Positions 22,016-33,414 are shown, counted from the stretch's first letter. The stretch: 64,000 nt of DNA from Selaginella moellendorffii (GCF_000143415.4 NW_003314288.1:1365504-1429503), one strand, 5' to 3'. The notes: generated by a model from the letters alone, not told the origin. Numbers and translations: made by a program.

Positions 22016-24842
22016 ATGGCCTCCGCAAGTGCGACGCATGTTCCCTCCGTGGATCTTAAGAACCGTGCTACATGGATTCAGGCAAAGGTGTTTCTAAACA
22101 ACCCCGAGGGGGAGGTGGTAGCTGAGGGCTTAGCCACAGTTGTCGATCCAAGAGATGTGGTTGCTAATCAAGAATTGGGCTGGGATGATATTGGAGTTGC
22201 GATTTTAGAGGTTATTGATACAGAAAAAAACAATCTGACTATTGGAAGCATTGTGCGGTGGAAATTGAGGCACTTAGTGTTTGAGAATGTGAAGGATTCA
22301 CAATCAAACACCACTACAACTGATGACAGAACATCTCTTCATGGGAAAAGAAAGTACACCTTCCTAAAGCGCAGCCAAAGGGATCTGAGCAACAAACCGA
22401 AAAGGTAGAAAATGGTGATGGAGGTTCGAATGGTCTCGACAGTTGCTTGTTGCAAGAGGAGGTGCTGTCAACATGCTGATTGGGATGCTATTGAAGAGGA
22501 GAGAGCAAGATACAAGACATTGTCCTGGAAGGCAGCTCGCAATTTTGTGTATGAGGCATTACGGTCATCTATTGATGCTTCAGAACATCAGGTGGGGGGC
22601 ATGGTCTTCTAGAGGGGTTTGGTCTGCATGAAGGCATGGAGAATCATTTATAAAGTCCCTCGAATCACATTCTACAGAATCAAAACTGAGTTCGAGGAAC
22701 AAAGGGTTCAATAGGCAGTCCATGGGAACGACAGTACTCACAAAACCAGGGGTCATGTTGTATATGGAGAGGCAATCTTCAAGAGGTTTGTCAAGACATG
22801 TAGCGAGCAGCAACCACATAAAACCCGCCTCTTGGAAGATGGAACTCGAGACACCCAACGAGTTCTCCCTTTCATGTATACCAAGGGGGCCATATTGGAA
22901 GATGTGAATCGGGAACTCCAGAGTAATGGCTACAGAAAGCTGAGCCAATCTAGATTTAGTAGATTGTGGAGCAACAGGTTCAGGGATGTGAGTATAGGAA
23001 AGTACTCCAGCTTTTCAAAGTGTGACGAGTGCACTGCTATCAAAATGGCTTTGTTGAAGAATTCTTGCATCGCTCAAGAGCGAGAGACGTTGGTTAGAAG
23101 GCGGCTCGACCACAACATCGAGCAGAGAAGCTACAGGACTGCATATTATCATAACAGGATTCTCTCTATGGAGAGACCTGACTCTTACCTCTGCATCATC
23201 CACGACAAAATGGACCAAAAAAAGACATGTTTACTTCGACTCAATCCTGCCCCCAAGGCAATCTCTTCATCCATGCAGCTGCCTGTGTCTTTGTTTGGCA
23301 TAATCGCTCATGGGCATGGTGCCCAGAACTATGGGAACTTCTTTGTACCTCTATGGGGTGGCGGGGGTTGCAAACATGATGATTGCGTCCCTAGCAAAAC
23401 ACTTAAGGTCTCTGCAAAGTGCGCAGACTGAGCTGAACGGCCAACCCTTGCATAAGGCCCTTGTCGATCGAACCCCATACAAGGTTCAGCTGGAGGAGGA
23501 GCAAAGGCTTGCAGTATCGCGTGGGGCCCCATGCCATCCCAGTGAATATGTTGGCCGTCAGATTGTAGGGTTATCACGTGAGGCCTCATGCCATTCCGAC
23601 GAGGCTGGTCGCCCGGTGAATGCACAGCCTCATCCAAACGAAGCAGAATCTCAAGGAAGTTCTTGCGGCCGATGTGGCCTTCCACCCCATCTTCTGCTCC
23701 AAACAGACAATGCTGGCAGTGAGAACAAAAACATGTACGTCTTCGCGTACTTGGCGATGCTTGTTGCCAAAGGCATATTTGAAACGGTTACACTTGGCTT
23801 TCTCATGGTTGGGCACACTTATGAAGACGTCGATGCCATGTTCAGTCACCTGGCAGAGTCCCTCCGGCGATCCAATGTCCTCACCCTCCCACAACTCTAC
23901 GATGAATTCCAAAATTGCATCAAAGGCACTGTTGAAGCTGCACTTGTGACAGAGGTTCCAGACTTTAAGGGGTTTGTAAGAGGCTACATCAGGGACGGAT
24001 CCGAAACGCTGATTGGCCACTCCAAGCCTCTTCAGTTTCATTTCAACATGCGTGACGGTGCTCCAGTGATGAGGTACAAGATGAGAGAATGGGACACAGT
24101 GTGGCTGCCAGTGGACGGCATTGAACTCTTCAAGAGAGATCCCATAACTGGGGAACCTATGATTCCTCAGGGTTCCCCACGGCCGATGCACCCGGATGGA
24201 CTTAAAGACCAGGAAAGTATAGTGGCCGGGATTAGATAGCATATTGCCTTCTGGAAGAGGGGGTTGGTGTTTGGTGGAGAATCCTATTTTAAGAGGTGCA
24301 AGCCTTTACTCGAATACTGGGAGAAGATTATATCTGCCATCCAAAATGGGCCGGTTGTATATGAAGAATTGGAAGAGTCCTTTTGGCCAGAACCCAGAGC
24401 ACCAGATAGTAGCAGAACAATGTCCTCTGGAAATGCAGTGACAGATAATGATGTTGAGGATCACTATTGTGGGCCGAGGAACAAGAAGCCAGATTCAGCA
24501 TTCAATCCAGTACAGGTCTGCAAAGGAATGGTCGTGCTTGTCAGACCCAGTAATAAAAAACAAATGATATGGGTGGGGCACTGCATCACTGATGCAGAGG
24601 AGGACGCAGAAACTAACTCCTTCAATGTAACTGTGGAGTGGTTCAAGCCAAGTTCCGGATATACGAAGGATTGCCTAGAAAAGAGATGGGTGCTGAATCC
24701 AAGGGATCCCAGCATGAGCATATTGGTGGATAATGTTGTGCATGGTTGGATGCGGAAGCAGAGTGCCACCATCACCTTGCCAGACCATGCAAGAGATGCA
24801 CCAAGAGCATTCATAACCCGGGTTCAAGGTGAGATTCATTAA
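22016..24842 (+). pseudogene. transposase-like protein (DUF7869-like), interrupted by four TAG and one frameshift
   Basis: One frame runs from the ATG at 22,016 to about 23,360 with in-frame TAG at 22,406, 22,610 and 22,712. A one-base slip in a G-rich stretch (about 23,350-23,370) then leads to the second frame, which has one TAG at 24,237 and ends at 24,840. Features in order: a Cys/His cluster (CCKRRCCQHAD, 22,450), FSKCDECTAIK (about 23,012), a first acidic motif IHDKMDQKKT (about 23,197), LLQTDNAGSENKN (23,695-23,735), VGHTYEDVDAMFSHL (about 23,810-23,855), and a C-terminal domain with PVQVCKGMVVLVRP. These match, from memory, DUF7869-type proteins, which I take to be an RNase H-like transposase fold with Asp-Asp-Glu/Asp residues. 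Two palindromes inside the frame may be short introns. Confidence 0.72.
23516..23594. repeat. two palindromes inside the transposase frame
   Basis: Copies at 23,516-23,537 and 23,573-23,594 interrupt the transposase between the 'QPLHKAL' and 'LLLQTDNAGSENKN' parts. The second is flanked by GTAGGGTT and TCCGACGAG and could be a 39-nt intron. The first has GT and CCAG almost touching the palindrome. Confidence 0.65.
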
Positions 24843-25495
24843 TATTCCTTTACTAAGTTTCTAATGTATTTTATTTCAAGGTGAACAATCCGAATCTGAA
24901 TCAGAGGAGGCGTGATGGCATGTGGCCTTACGCCATTCCTAGGTGAGATGATACAAATAACAAGTATAAATTCTTAGTTGTTCTAGCAAATCTTACTTAA
25001 AGTTCAAGGTGAACAAGCCGAATATGAATTCATCGGATTGTTATAACAAATTGCGAGGTGATGGCATGAGGCGATACGCCATTTGAGAGTGGTAGCCATT
25101 CCTATATGAGGTGAGTGAAATATTTATTAGAAATACCTCATTCAATTGTGCACTTCTAAGTCTTGGTCCACTCAGTACTGTTTGCATGTTTTTATTTTTA
25201 TTCTTTCTCTAAAATGTTATTTAGCATGTGGCTTCATGCCATTGCTCTCCACAATCATGCATTGAATTTTTCTATCCTTGCATAATACTTCTCCATATGT
25301 ATAGCATGTGTGCACATGTGATATGGTTCATTAGGCCTGATATAGTGTGTGAGGTAAAACAAAGATGATGTGACATATGCATTTACTAATCACACGTGCA
25401 TAAATCTAATAATATGGCGTGTGGCCCATATTAATGGCACATAAACCCATATTGTGGGCTTACGTGCTTTATGTACCATCATTCCCTTGTAGCGT
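24843..25495 (+). other. 3' region of the transposase gene, non-coding
   Basis: Contains the word TTCAAGGTGAACAA(G/T)CCGAAT twice directly (24,877 and 25,004) after a related TTCAAGGTGAGATTC at 24,824. An inverted copy lies at about 26,249-26,275. Three palindromes lie here. No gene otherwise. Confidence 0.5.
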
Positions 25496-26237
25496 GTGTG
25501 TTGGTTTCCTTTTATAACACAACGAACTCCATATTTTAGGGTGAAGAGCGTTCTCATGGCAAGCACAAAATCTGTAAGTGAGGCAGAAAAGGAGACGGAT
25601 AAGGAGATAGGTGAAGATGTAGAATATATAAGTCTTCCAAACTCCCCGTACTATACTCCAAGTGATCATTTTTCTGAACAAATTGCAACATTAACAACTA
25701 TCGAGAACACCCCAGTAACGTTATCCAAAGCAAAACAACTGACCGGGAGAAGGATGATAGTACCGCTAAGAGTACCAAAAAGGAGGTGTCCACTAGCGCT
25801 TAGGCTTATAATGGCGTGTGCCCTCATGCCATTTACTTGATCACCAAATACCTTTTTCCCTTTGCACTAGTATATCTTAATACCAGTCTGAGAAATAGAA
25901 TGGCATGTGCCCTCAGGCCTTTTACTAAATCACCTTTGAAAGAAATGCAAGCCTCTATGTCGTAAAAAAAAGGTACTAGAGAAATTCCTTAATAATATGA
26001 ATGTTATTTAGTTTCATGAAAATACACTAAGGGTCAAATGAGTTAAATGACTTCTCCAGACTAGCAATGCCTCTTGCTACACCTTCACAATTAGATTCGT
26101 TAGAAAAAGATAACATTGAATAATATCTAAATGTTCTCACCATTAAGTTATATGTCTGGCTAATAGGAATGATGTTCATCTTGGAAAGCTCACCACACGC
26201 TCAATGAACAAACAAATAGTGTGTGCGTGCATGCCAT
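24915..26237. repeat. right-end palindrome cluster
   Basis: Seven copies at about 24,915, 25,061, 25,221, 25,414, 25,811, 25,900 and 26,216, and weaker ones near 25,302 and 25,490. Spacing is irregular. The density towards the end of the element resembles the subterminal repeats that serve as transposase-binding sites in several DNA transposon families. Confidence 0.8.
25556..25840 (+). CDS. candidate small exon or ORF near the right end
   Basis: An open frame starting with ATGGCAAGCACAAAATCTG, acidic and hydrophilic, ending in a palindrome read as MACALMPFT. A splice acceptor-like CCATATTTTAG precedes it by about 15 bp. It could be the last exon of the transposase gene or a separate small protein. 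No homology recognised. Confidence 0.3.
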   Translation: MASTKSVSEAEKETDKEIGEDVEYISLPNSPYYTPSDHFSEQIATLTTIENTPVTLSKAKQLTGRRMIVPLRVPKRRCPLALRLIMACALMPFT

Positions 26238-26439
26238 CGCTCTTCTTTAGTTTCAGATTCGGCTTGTTCACCTTGACAATGAGATTTATTATACAACCAG
26301 ATGGACTCAGTCTGGACACAAAGTCACCGCGCTAGTCACCATGCCCCAGATATGTCTAGCCCCTGGACAAAAAACATATAATTTCACGTCATTTTCAAAT
26401 ACTTGAAAATTTATACCTAGTCCCATTTTACTGAATAAA

Positions 26440-26461
26440 TCCCACTTTAACGAAATAGAGC
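26440..26461 (-). repeat. right terminal inverted repeat
   Basis: The exact reverse complement of the left repeat at 13,615-13,636, followed by the 8-bp target duplication ATGTTGGG. Confidence 0.92.
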
Positions 26462-26469
26462 ATGTTGGG

Positions 26470-27879
26470 TCTTGTGAAGGCAAGTTTAAGAGTGGTTGTT
26501 AGTTGCTTTGCAACTAGTGGTTGCTTATAGACTTTATCGAGGACCTCTGATACTTGCTTTGCTCGATGATGATTTAGCAGTGATGGGTTTGCTTTACCAG
26601 ATGGTGTTACGGAAGATCGTGTCATTAGACTTACATGGGTTTTCCATGTTGGTATATCAACTCTACCTCTGTCAATATCATTTGGTTGCATTTAGTTTGT
26701 AGTGTTGGATTTCATTGAGTCTTGGATGTGGTGAATCACCCCTTAATGATGTGTTATCTGTACCTGAGTAATATTGAAGGATTGGTCTCAGATACTAAAT
26801 ATAGTATCTTCGACGTTGGTTAACTTAGTTGCTAAAGAGTTTTGAGTGGTGATTCACTCTTGCTTCCTTCTAGCCTTGTTATGGTATTGACGGCATTGAA
26901 GTGATGCTTTGTCATTGATATTATTGATGTTGAGATTCAAGTGAGATAAGATGTTTTTCCTTAGGATTGACATTGAGTTTCATTAGTCTTGATGAAGATA
27001 GTATTGATGCTTGAGCTGTGGCTTTATGTTATTGGCATTCATGCATTTGCTAGTTAGCAATTATGTTGGCGTTCAAACGAACTGAGTGGCAAGTTTGAGT
27101 TAGTAGTGTTCTCGATGAAATTATTTAGTAGGGGTTGAGCTTTAAGCTTTTCCTTGAAAAGTAATTTAGTTGTGGGCTATACTAACTCTACAAGCGAAAG
27201 AGTTATTGATCGATATTGAAATGTTTGAATCCTTATAGGATTTGAGTTGGGATATATTGATTATTGGTGATTCTTCTTGTACTTGTTATGAAGTAAGTTA
27301 TGTCTTGCTATAGATGGATTCATGGAGGATCGTTTGATGATCACTTATTGAGCATAGCTTTGTTATGCTTAGCTTTTGGATTGATGCAGATATACTCTTC
27401 ATTAGCTTTGCATTATGAAGTTTAACTTATGGATGTGTTGAGAAGAATATTGTGGGTTATGCCGTGATTTCTTCTTTAGCATTGAAGTTAGTTCATGCAA
27501 GACTCATGATCATTGTTAGGCAAGACTTGGTTATAAGCTTCTTTGAGTTTTTGGTTCCTTGAGTTTTCATACTTGTGAAGCATTTGTTATGAGTAATTGG
27601 GGAAGGCATTTTGGCTTATTAGCTTTGATGTTGAAGTTGGCTTTTGCATCTAGAAATTATAGGTGATAATTGACTATCATCTAGAATACTTGATTATCCT
27701 TGTCAAAAAGGTTTTGCTTGATTATTGTTGATATAGAATAATTTACTATTCTTCGGGATGGTAGATTCTTTCTTCAACAATGATTATGCATCACTACATT
27801 GATGGGATGATTGATAGTCTTTTATGATAGTTAATTGTTCTCTTTGATGGCTTCTGGCTTTTTGCAATACCACATGTTC
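26470..27879 (+). other. LARD internal region, third segment
   Basis: Up to about 27,560 it aligns, inverted, with 41,995-43,075 in LARD copy 2. The rest has no counterpart in the window. Non-coding. Confidence 0.7.
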
Positions 27880-28776
27880 TTGAGACCGTATTAAGACTAG
27901 TCCCTCAATATCACTGAATGTTAGCTTACTGTGTCTGCCAAACACCCTCGCTATCATGTCCTTTGTGTTAGTCTCATTTCGGTCCCAAATGCTATTTATG
28001 GAAAGTGTCCAGATTTGCTCATTTAGCATATCTACAGAATGTAGAGATTGACCTGAACACAATGGTGTTCGTCTCGTGTCCAAATTTGCAATCTAGCACC
28101 ATTCCATATTTAGTAAGTTTTGAGCTTGTTCTAGAGACTAACTCCTGATACGAAGGGAGGCTTAAGGTGAAAGCCCACAGTGTGCGTTCCACAAGTTGGA
28201 CGTGTTCTGGGGTGGGGGGTTGTGGGGGGCTGTGGGGGGTTCCAAATGTATAGTAGGGATAGTGGGTAGGTTGGGCATGGCCGACCAACTTGAGGCATAG
28301 TCTAGCTCCCGCTTGCGTGCTTGTCCTTGTTCTGTGACCGGCTTAGGTCTAAGCCCAAGTTCCACTCCATGTTAGCTAGTGGAGTACCCATGTCCTTGCG
28401 TTAGGCCACTGGTATGCCGAAATAGCACCAGACTCCGTTTGGCTCCGTTTTGCATGCTGGTCCTGGCATTGGGATGCTGGTTGCTCTAGGACTGTTCCAA
28501 GTCGCTCCAGGCTCTTGTCCCTTTGCTCCTTGGGCTGTATGCTCGAGAGTTGCTCCGTGGACCGGTTCCATCACTTCTTGGCTCTATGCTCAGGAGTTTG
28601 GCACCATTCCTTCATTCAATGGCCCAAGGCCTTGAACCTCGGATTCCACACCACTGTCCTTGGACACAGACACATGGCATGTGTCATGTGGCATAAAGAG
28701 GGTTTAAGTTCCGCTTCGTGGTGTTATCCTATGGTAAATCACTATAGGATAAAGGGTCAAAACCACATGCGCTACA
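27880..28776 (+). repeat. 3' LTR of LARD copy 1, 5' part diverged
   Basis: It matches the family-A LTR from the block 'gactagtccctcaatatc' (27,896) onward, including the G-rich tract (28,209-28,240), the hairpin and the terminal GCTACA. The first third of the LTR is missing or unrecognisable. The target duplication ATGAT follows directly. Confidence 0.85.
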
Positions 28777-28781
28777 ATGAT

Positions 28782-30300
28782 AGAGTTCTTCAACTTCCCA
28801 GATCCGAGCTATTGGTAGTCCACCATGAGAAAATCTAGCATAGAAACCACTCTTTACACCAAGATCTTGACATTCTGGTAGATGCCCATAAGAACCACTG
28901 AGTGATTAGCAAATATCTTGAGGATCACAGCTATGTTACTCACCACTTCCAAGCCACTGGAGTGTGCCAAGTTGAGGGAGATGATATTGCTTTGGGATCC
29001 AAAATCAAGTAATGCTTATGCTATCAAGGATTTATTGCCAATTTGGACCTCTACAAAGAATGCCCTAGAATCATGAGTGGTCTGAGTATTAATGATATGC
29101 ATGTTATGCTAAGGTTCCATGGGGATGCTTGAGGACTTAGCAAAAACCTCCAGCTGAGAAGTAAAATTGGGCATTGCAAAAGCTCACCAAGTTTGATCTA
29201 GACTAGAGTGTCAACAATCTGAGCAAGAACCTTTTGTGGGACCCAAGAAAGAGTGGAGGGCAACTTACCCTAAAAGTCAGAAGAATGTTCAATTGTTAGA
29301 TCGAACGTTATGGCCAAGGATGTGGGTGGTGCTGCATTTACTAAAGCATGGGGTAACTTACACACTGTGAGAGATGGTGGAGTTCTAGAAATGGGTATTG
29401 GATCCTACTCACCATCAGTATTTGGGACTGGAGGAGAAACCTTCTTGCACCCTCTAGTCACAACAGCCACTTTATAACCGTTCTTAATAATGTTGATGTG
29501 CATTGGTGTCTTCCCATGACTTGATAAAGGGGTGTCTTGGATCGCTTTCTATTGTTGTTGTTGTTGGTATCTATCTATTAGCTGTAGAAGAGATGTGTTG
29601 TCCGCTAGAGGCTGCTACTGAACATGTTGGACAGAAGGTGGCTGAAGTTTTGGGTGAAGCTTTCATGTTATGCATCATAACATCGCAATGTGAGAAGTAC
29701 CAAAAATGAGGAGGGCATCTTGGTCTCTTTGCTTGTGGTAAGTGGCATGCTCTAAGCTCCTTAAGTAGCTTCTCTTGCATTTATTGCTGTTTCTGAATGA
29801 TTTCCTTGTATCTTACAAGCTCCAACAATGCCTTCTTGATCACCAAAGGGACTCTATCATTGTTGTGCAAGGTTGGAGAAGAACGGACTATGATAGCACA
29901 TAAGCTTTCATCTGAGGGTGAAAGGAAAGCCTCATCTACCCTATAAATCTCAAGTTCTTGGAGAAGATTCAGCTCCAGAGTCTCTATTATAGTAAATGCC
30001 TCATGACACGTCCAAAACTCTTGCTCAAGCATTTTGAGTTGGAGATTTCCCTTGAGGCTAGAGATGAATGTGGTGATGCTATGAGGTTTATTTGTGATGA
30101 CTTTGTGCTAGACACACTCCTAGTAAGACTTGAACTGGATCACATATTCTGGCACAAATTTGGGTGCTCCTTGCTGAAAAGTGAACAAATCCACGAGTAA
30201 GCAATTTGCAGATCGTTGCTGATTAAAGTGACTTTAGAAAGATGCTTTAAATATGGAGTAGTTAGCCATATCTACCTCCAAAAGCATCTTTGCCCATGCT
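28782..30300 (-). pseudogene. decayed gag-protease of an old Ty3-like element
   Basis: Reading the minus strand, a gag-like part spans about 30,160-29,570 (FTFQQGAPKFVPEYVIQFKSY, then NKPHSITTFISSLKGNLQ and a long helical segment), with several stops. A retropepsin remnant at about 29,070-28,800 reads ALLDFGSQSNIISLNLAHSS, where the active-site DSG is DFG. The LARD inserted into this element or beside it, and the relic would continue at 4,691 downward. No RT was found there. Confidence 0.55.
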
Positions 30301-31728
30301 GTTGCTCAGCTAGTGAGCGATCGTGACAAGTGATCATCCTCAATGTTACCATTCGACGTGCAATATAGCTTGAAATGAGTGATGTGTGTCTTATCGCCAT
30401 TGCTAGAGAAGTATGGCAAGTTGATGCCTCACTGTAGAATATGGATTTATGCAAGAAAAGCCATGGGGGAGGGGGGGGGGGGGGGGGGGGCAAACTCCCT
30501 GGAAAGAGCAGTCTAATAAATAAACTTGCATAGAAGGCATTAAAAATGTCCTTGTATCCTAGGGACTGTATGGAAGTTTGTTGGTTGCTGTCTTTGACTG
30601 GAACAAGTGCAAATTAGTATAAAGTGTTCATTGTGCAGTAGATGCTGAGTTGTGGAAAATGCAATGCACTAAGAACTCTAACTTGTGTGAGAACAAAGTA
30701 TCCAAATGGGATAGCGCTAAATAAAGAAGTATCCTCAGATGGATTTCCCCAGTCAAAATCATTGTCACTCTCACAAATGCCAATTTCTATTAAAGAAAAG
30801 AAAAATCTAGCAAAGAAAAAGGGAAAAGACAAAAGATGTTGTGTCACTTGGTAGGATGTGGATATATGTTGTCACTAAAAAAAATCAAGAAAAGAAACAA
30901 AATCAAACTCTAATACTCAAAATGCCTCAAGGAGAAAAACAATTCATATAAAATCTCTCGACTTTGGGCATGAAATTGGGTGTGGATAGATTTGTTGAAA
31001 AGCTTAGAATCAAACAAAGAAAATGAGACCAAAATCATGAGTTAATATGCCCAAAATCTCAAGAAAAAATTTACTCAAACATCAAATTCTAGACAAAAAG
31101 AAGGAGAACACAAGAAAATGCACTCCCTAGCACAAGAAACACTCACCTTTGGCATTGGCAAAAGGTAATAGCATGGCCATGATAATCTCCATAAGAATGG
31201 TGCCTAGAATTCCTCCAAGATCAAGCTAGAAACTTGCAAGTTTGAGCTGTGAAATGTTGCAAGAGATAAACTATTGTGTATCATGGCCTAGGGAGAATTG
31301 GCTGCCAAGAAAGGACTCTCTGGAAATCTTGTCTTCAGATCTACATGCATAGAAGAAGAAATTCCTAAATTGGTCCTAGAATTGCAATCTTAGAGCATTA
31401 AAAATTTACTATGAAAATGAAAGAGTGTGATGGATAAAACTTCATGCATGCAGTTGAATCCTCCATGAAACATGGTGCTCTTTAGCTCATTGGAAAGAGG
31501 ATGCCAAGGCACACTGACTCAAAGAAAGAAAAACTAGAATCAATACCCCAATCATAAAAAATCATTAGAAAACTAAGTAAAAAGAGGCTAATATAGAAAA
31601 ATAATGCAAGAACAAGAAAATCTTTGTACCTGTGCTTTGGATTCGTGCAAGTAGAGACCCTTAGCAATCCTAGGGTCTCTAAGAACACAAATCTAGTCAC
31701 TAGAACTCAGAGATCTCTATTGATTTCC
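30301..31728. other. non-coding DNA up to the assembly gap
   Basis: A/G-rich DNA without recognised genes. A near-continuous G tract of about 24 bases lies at 30,467-30,490. No LTR or TIR found. Confidence 0.5.
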
Positions 31729-31828
31729 NNNNNNNNNNNNNNNNNNNNNNNNNNNNNNNNNNNNNNNNNNNNNNNNNNNNNNNNNNNNNNNNNNNNNNNN
31801 NNNNNNNNNNNNNNNNNNNNNNNNNNNN
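31729..31828. other. assembly gap of 100 N
   Basis: Exactly 100 unresolved bases, the usual placeholder for a gap of unknown size. The upstream context is therefore not certain to be contiguous with 31,829 onward. Confidence 0.99.
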
Positions 31829-31850
31829 AAGAAGGCGGTGATGAGCTAGT

Positions 31851-33007
31851 TGTAAGGAACCAACTCCCCAAGGTGTCGTAAGCTAAAGGATCCCCAAAAG
31901 TATGACAAAATGACAAAGAGTCATTGGATGGGACCGAGTCCCGGATTGAGTCCGAGGCCGACTCGGAGACCGAGTTCAAGACCAAGTTCGAGACAAAGTC
32001 CAAGATCCGAGATCAGGTCCGAGACCAAGTCCGAGATCGGGTCCGAGATCGGGTCCGAGATCAAGTCCGATATCGAATCCGAGACCGAGTCCAAAGTCGG
32101 GTCCGAGATCAAGTCTGAGATCGAGTCTGAGACCGAGTCTGAGTACTAATACAGATCAAGAGGTGAAAGCCCAAAGCGTGCGTCTCCTGAGGGAGGAACA
32201 ATTGCGAAGCCTTTGCACCCAAACATATACCCACTTAAATCATCGTTTTCATCTTTGGGGGGTTGCAGGGTCCAAAAGTATAGTAGGGATAGTGAGGTTC
32301 AAGAACCAGTCTTGAAAGAACTCTCCATTGGTGCTTCCAAATTGACTTGAGGTTGAGACTGAGGCCGAGGGGCCTTGGGTGGGAGTGAGCATGGACTCGA
32401 GTGGTGTCGGAAGGGCCACCCAAGGAAGTGCTCAAGAGCAGCTCCCACTCTCGAAAGGGAAACTAATTGCAGTGCTCCCGACTCATGTGGAGTGGTGCCC
32501 CACTTGAGGTCCTTGCGGCTCATTGGTCCTCGCCCTTCCTAGGGGCTTGGGCCTTCCCTTCAAGATGGAAGTGGGGGGTACCCATACATGGGAAGAGGTA
32601 CCCATACTGAGCCATTAGGCCACGGTGTTTCGCCCCAGCGTCCTGAAGCAAGTGTTGCACCCAAGACTTGGGATTTAGAAGGTTTTATGATCAAGTTTTG
32701 TGGTACCAAGGGATGTTAGAAACCTGGAGGCTTGGTGTGCTTGGCTGCTTGTGCCTATGGGGAGTGTAGCCGAACTTTAAATCTAGTCTAACCCGGGGAG
32801 GGGCATTGGGAGAGATTTGGGAATCTGTGGATGGATGGGTAACGCTCCATTGCTTGTGCAGTGAGTAATTGAAACCAAGTAGGACCAAGTAGGAGCTGGT
32901 ACCATAGGTGGGAACCTTGGTAAGGGAACTTAGCTAAAGCCAAGGTAGTGTTGGTCGGATAGACGAGGTAAGCTGGCAAATTGGAAAGGAAAAATTTATA
33001 GCTTACA
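31851..33007 (+). repeat. family-B 5' LTR
   Basis: Starts TGTAAGGAACCAACTCC and ends TAGCTTACA, 1,157 bp. Related copies lie at 190-385, about 47,453-48,914, 41,655-41,829 and (inverted) 57,465-57,874. It includes a GAG/TCC array at about 31,930-32,150. Confidence 0.8.
31930..32150 (+). repeat. GAG-TCC triplet array in the family-B LTR
   Basis: Imperfect 12-bp units of the type GAGTCCGAGATC, with variants GAGACC and AAGTCC. Open frames on either strand (Ser/Asp/Glu-Ile-Gly repeats) are by-products of the triplet period, not genes. Confidence 0.85.
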
Positions 33008-33049
33008 TTAATGCTGTAACAAGGGATTGATTTTATAATCTAGAGGATT

Positions 33050-33414
33050 ATTTTCAAATATTGCAATTACCAAATTTGGAAGAGGTTCTATATGCAAAAC
33101 CATATCTAGTAGATAATGTTAAGTCTTGGTGAAAATTGATAGAGGCCAATAAAGGACTAATATCCACTTGAAAATCGATGAAAGTGAGGATTTGAGCAAT
33201 TTATATTCCCCCAAATGCTACTATGCATCTAAGGGATGAAGTAAGTAAATTGATGCAAATAGGAATAATTCAAGAGTATGTGAATGCGTTTATAGCTAAA
33301 AGGATTCTTGTCATAGATATAGGTGACAGATGCATTCCATGCTTTCATATCAGACTTGTAAACTTAAACTTAGGGTGAGGTGATGCACTAGAACTATAAA
33401 TAAGCATTGGATAT
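33050..33414 (+). pseudogene. family-B gag remnant
   Basis: A degenerate frame reading AKPYLVDNVKSW, ATMHLRDEVSKLMQIG and IIQEYVNAFIAKRI resembles the Ty3 retrotransposon-gag domain (WW-like core, then 'Q.G.v.eYv..F'). It is cut by the insertion at 33,415. Confidence 0.55.

Larger units (their letters stand above)
13615..26461. mobile_element. 12.85-kb TIR DNA transposon with divergent genes and 22-bp palindromes
   Basis: The ends are perfect inverted repeats of 22 bp starting GCTCTATTTCGTTAAAGTGG. The flanking 8 bp are GTGTTGAA (13,607-13,614) and ATGTTGGG (26,462-26,469), differing by three G/A changes. The inverted LARD copy has an unoccupied version of this site near 43,075-43,100. Inside are a plus-strand transposase-like gene, a long multi-exon minus-strand gene, a bidirectional control region (19.7-22.0 kb) and about 24 palindromes. 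An 8-bp duplication is known for hAT and KDZ-type elements, but neither the TIR nor the protein lets me assign a superfamily. In-frame TAG codons in both genes suggest this copy is inactive. Confidence 0.87.
4692..28776 (+). mobile_element. LARD-like non-coding LTR element, copy 1, with two nested insertions
   Basis: The element starts with TGTCGCGAATGTGACTTCGG and ends with GCGCTACA. The five bases before it (4,687-4,691) and after it (28,777-28,781) are both ATGAT, a perfect target duplication 24 kb apart. Removing the chromovirus (6,289-11,892) and the DNA transposon (13,615-26,461) leaves about 5.6 kb: 5' LTR, primer-binding site, about 3.7 kb of internal DNA without a retroviral domain, and 3' LTR. 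The internal segments 5,520-6,288, 11,893-13,614 and 26,470-27,560 align in the same order with the inverted copy at 41,995-45,562. The lack of gag-pol makes it non-autonomous. Confidence 0.85.

Noticed and set aside
16400-25840. Recurrent peptide MACGLMPF / MACVLMPF in many short frames
   Set aside because: It is the translation of the 22-bp palindrome, which reads similarly on both strands. It is a DNA repeat, not a protein motif, except where it lies inside the validated exon 14,965-15,549.
13999-26237. Palindromic repeats as a CRISPR-like array
   Set aside because: Spacing is irregular, from tens to thousands of bases, the spacers are coding exons, and the DNA is eukaryotic.
31910-32149. 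Ser/Glu/Ile repeat frames on both strands
   Set aside because: They arise from the GAG-TCC triplet array in the family-B LTR. The same applies to 47,323-48,013.
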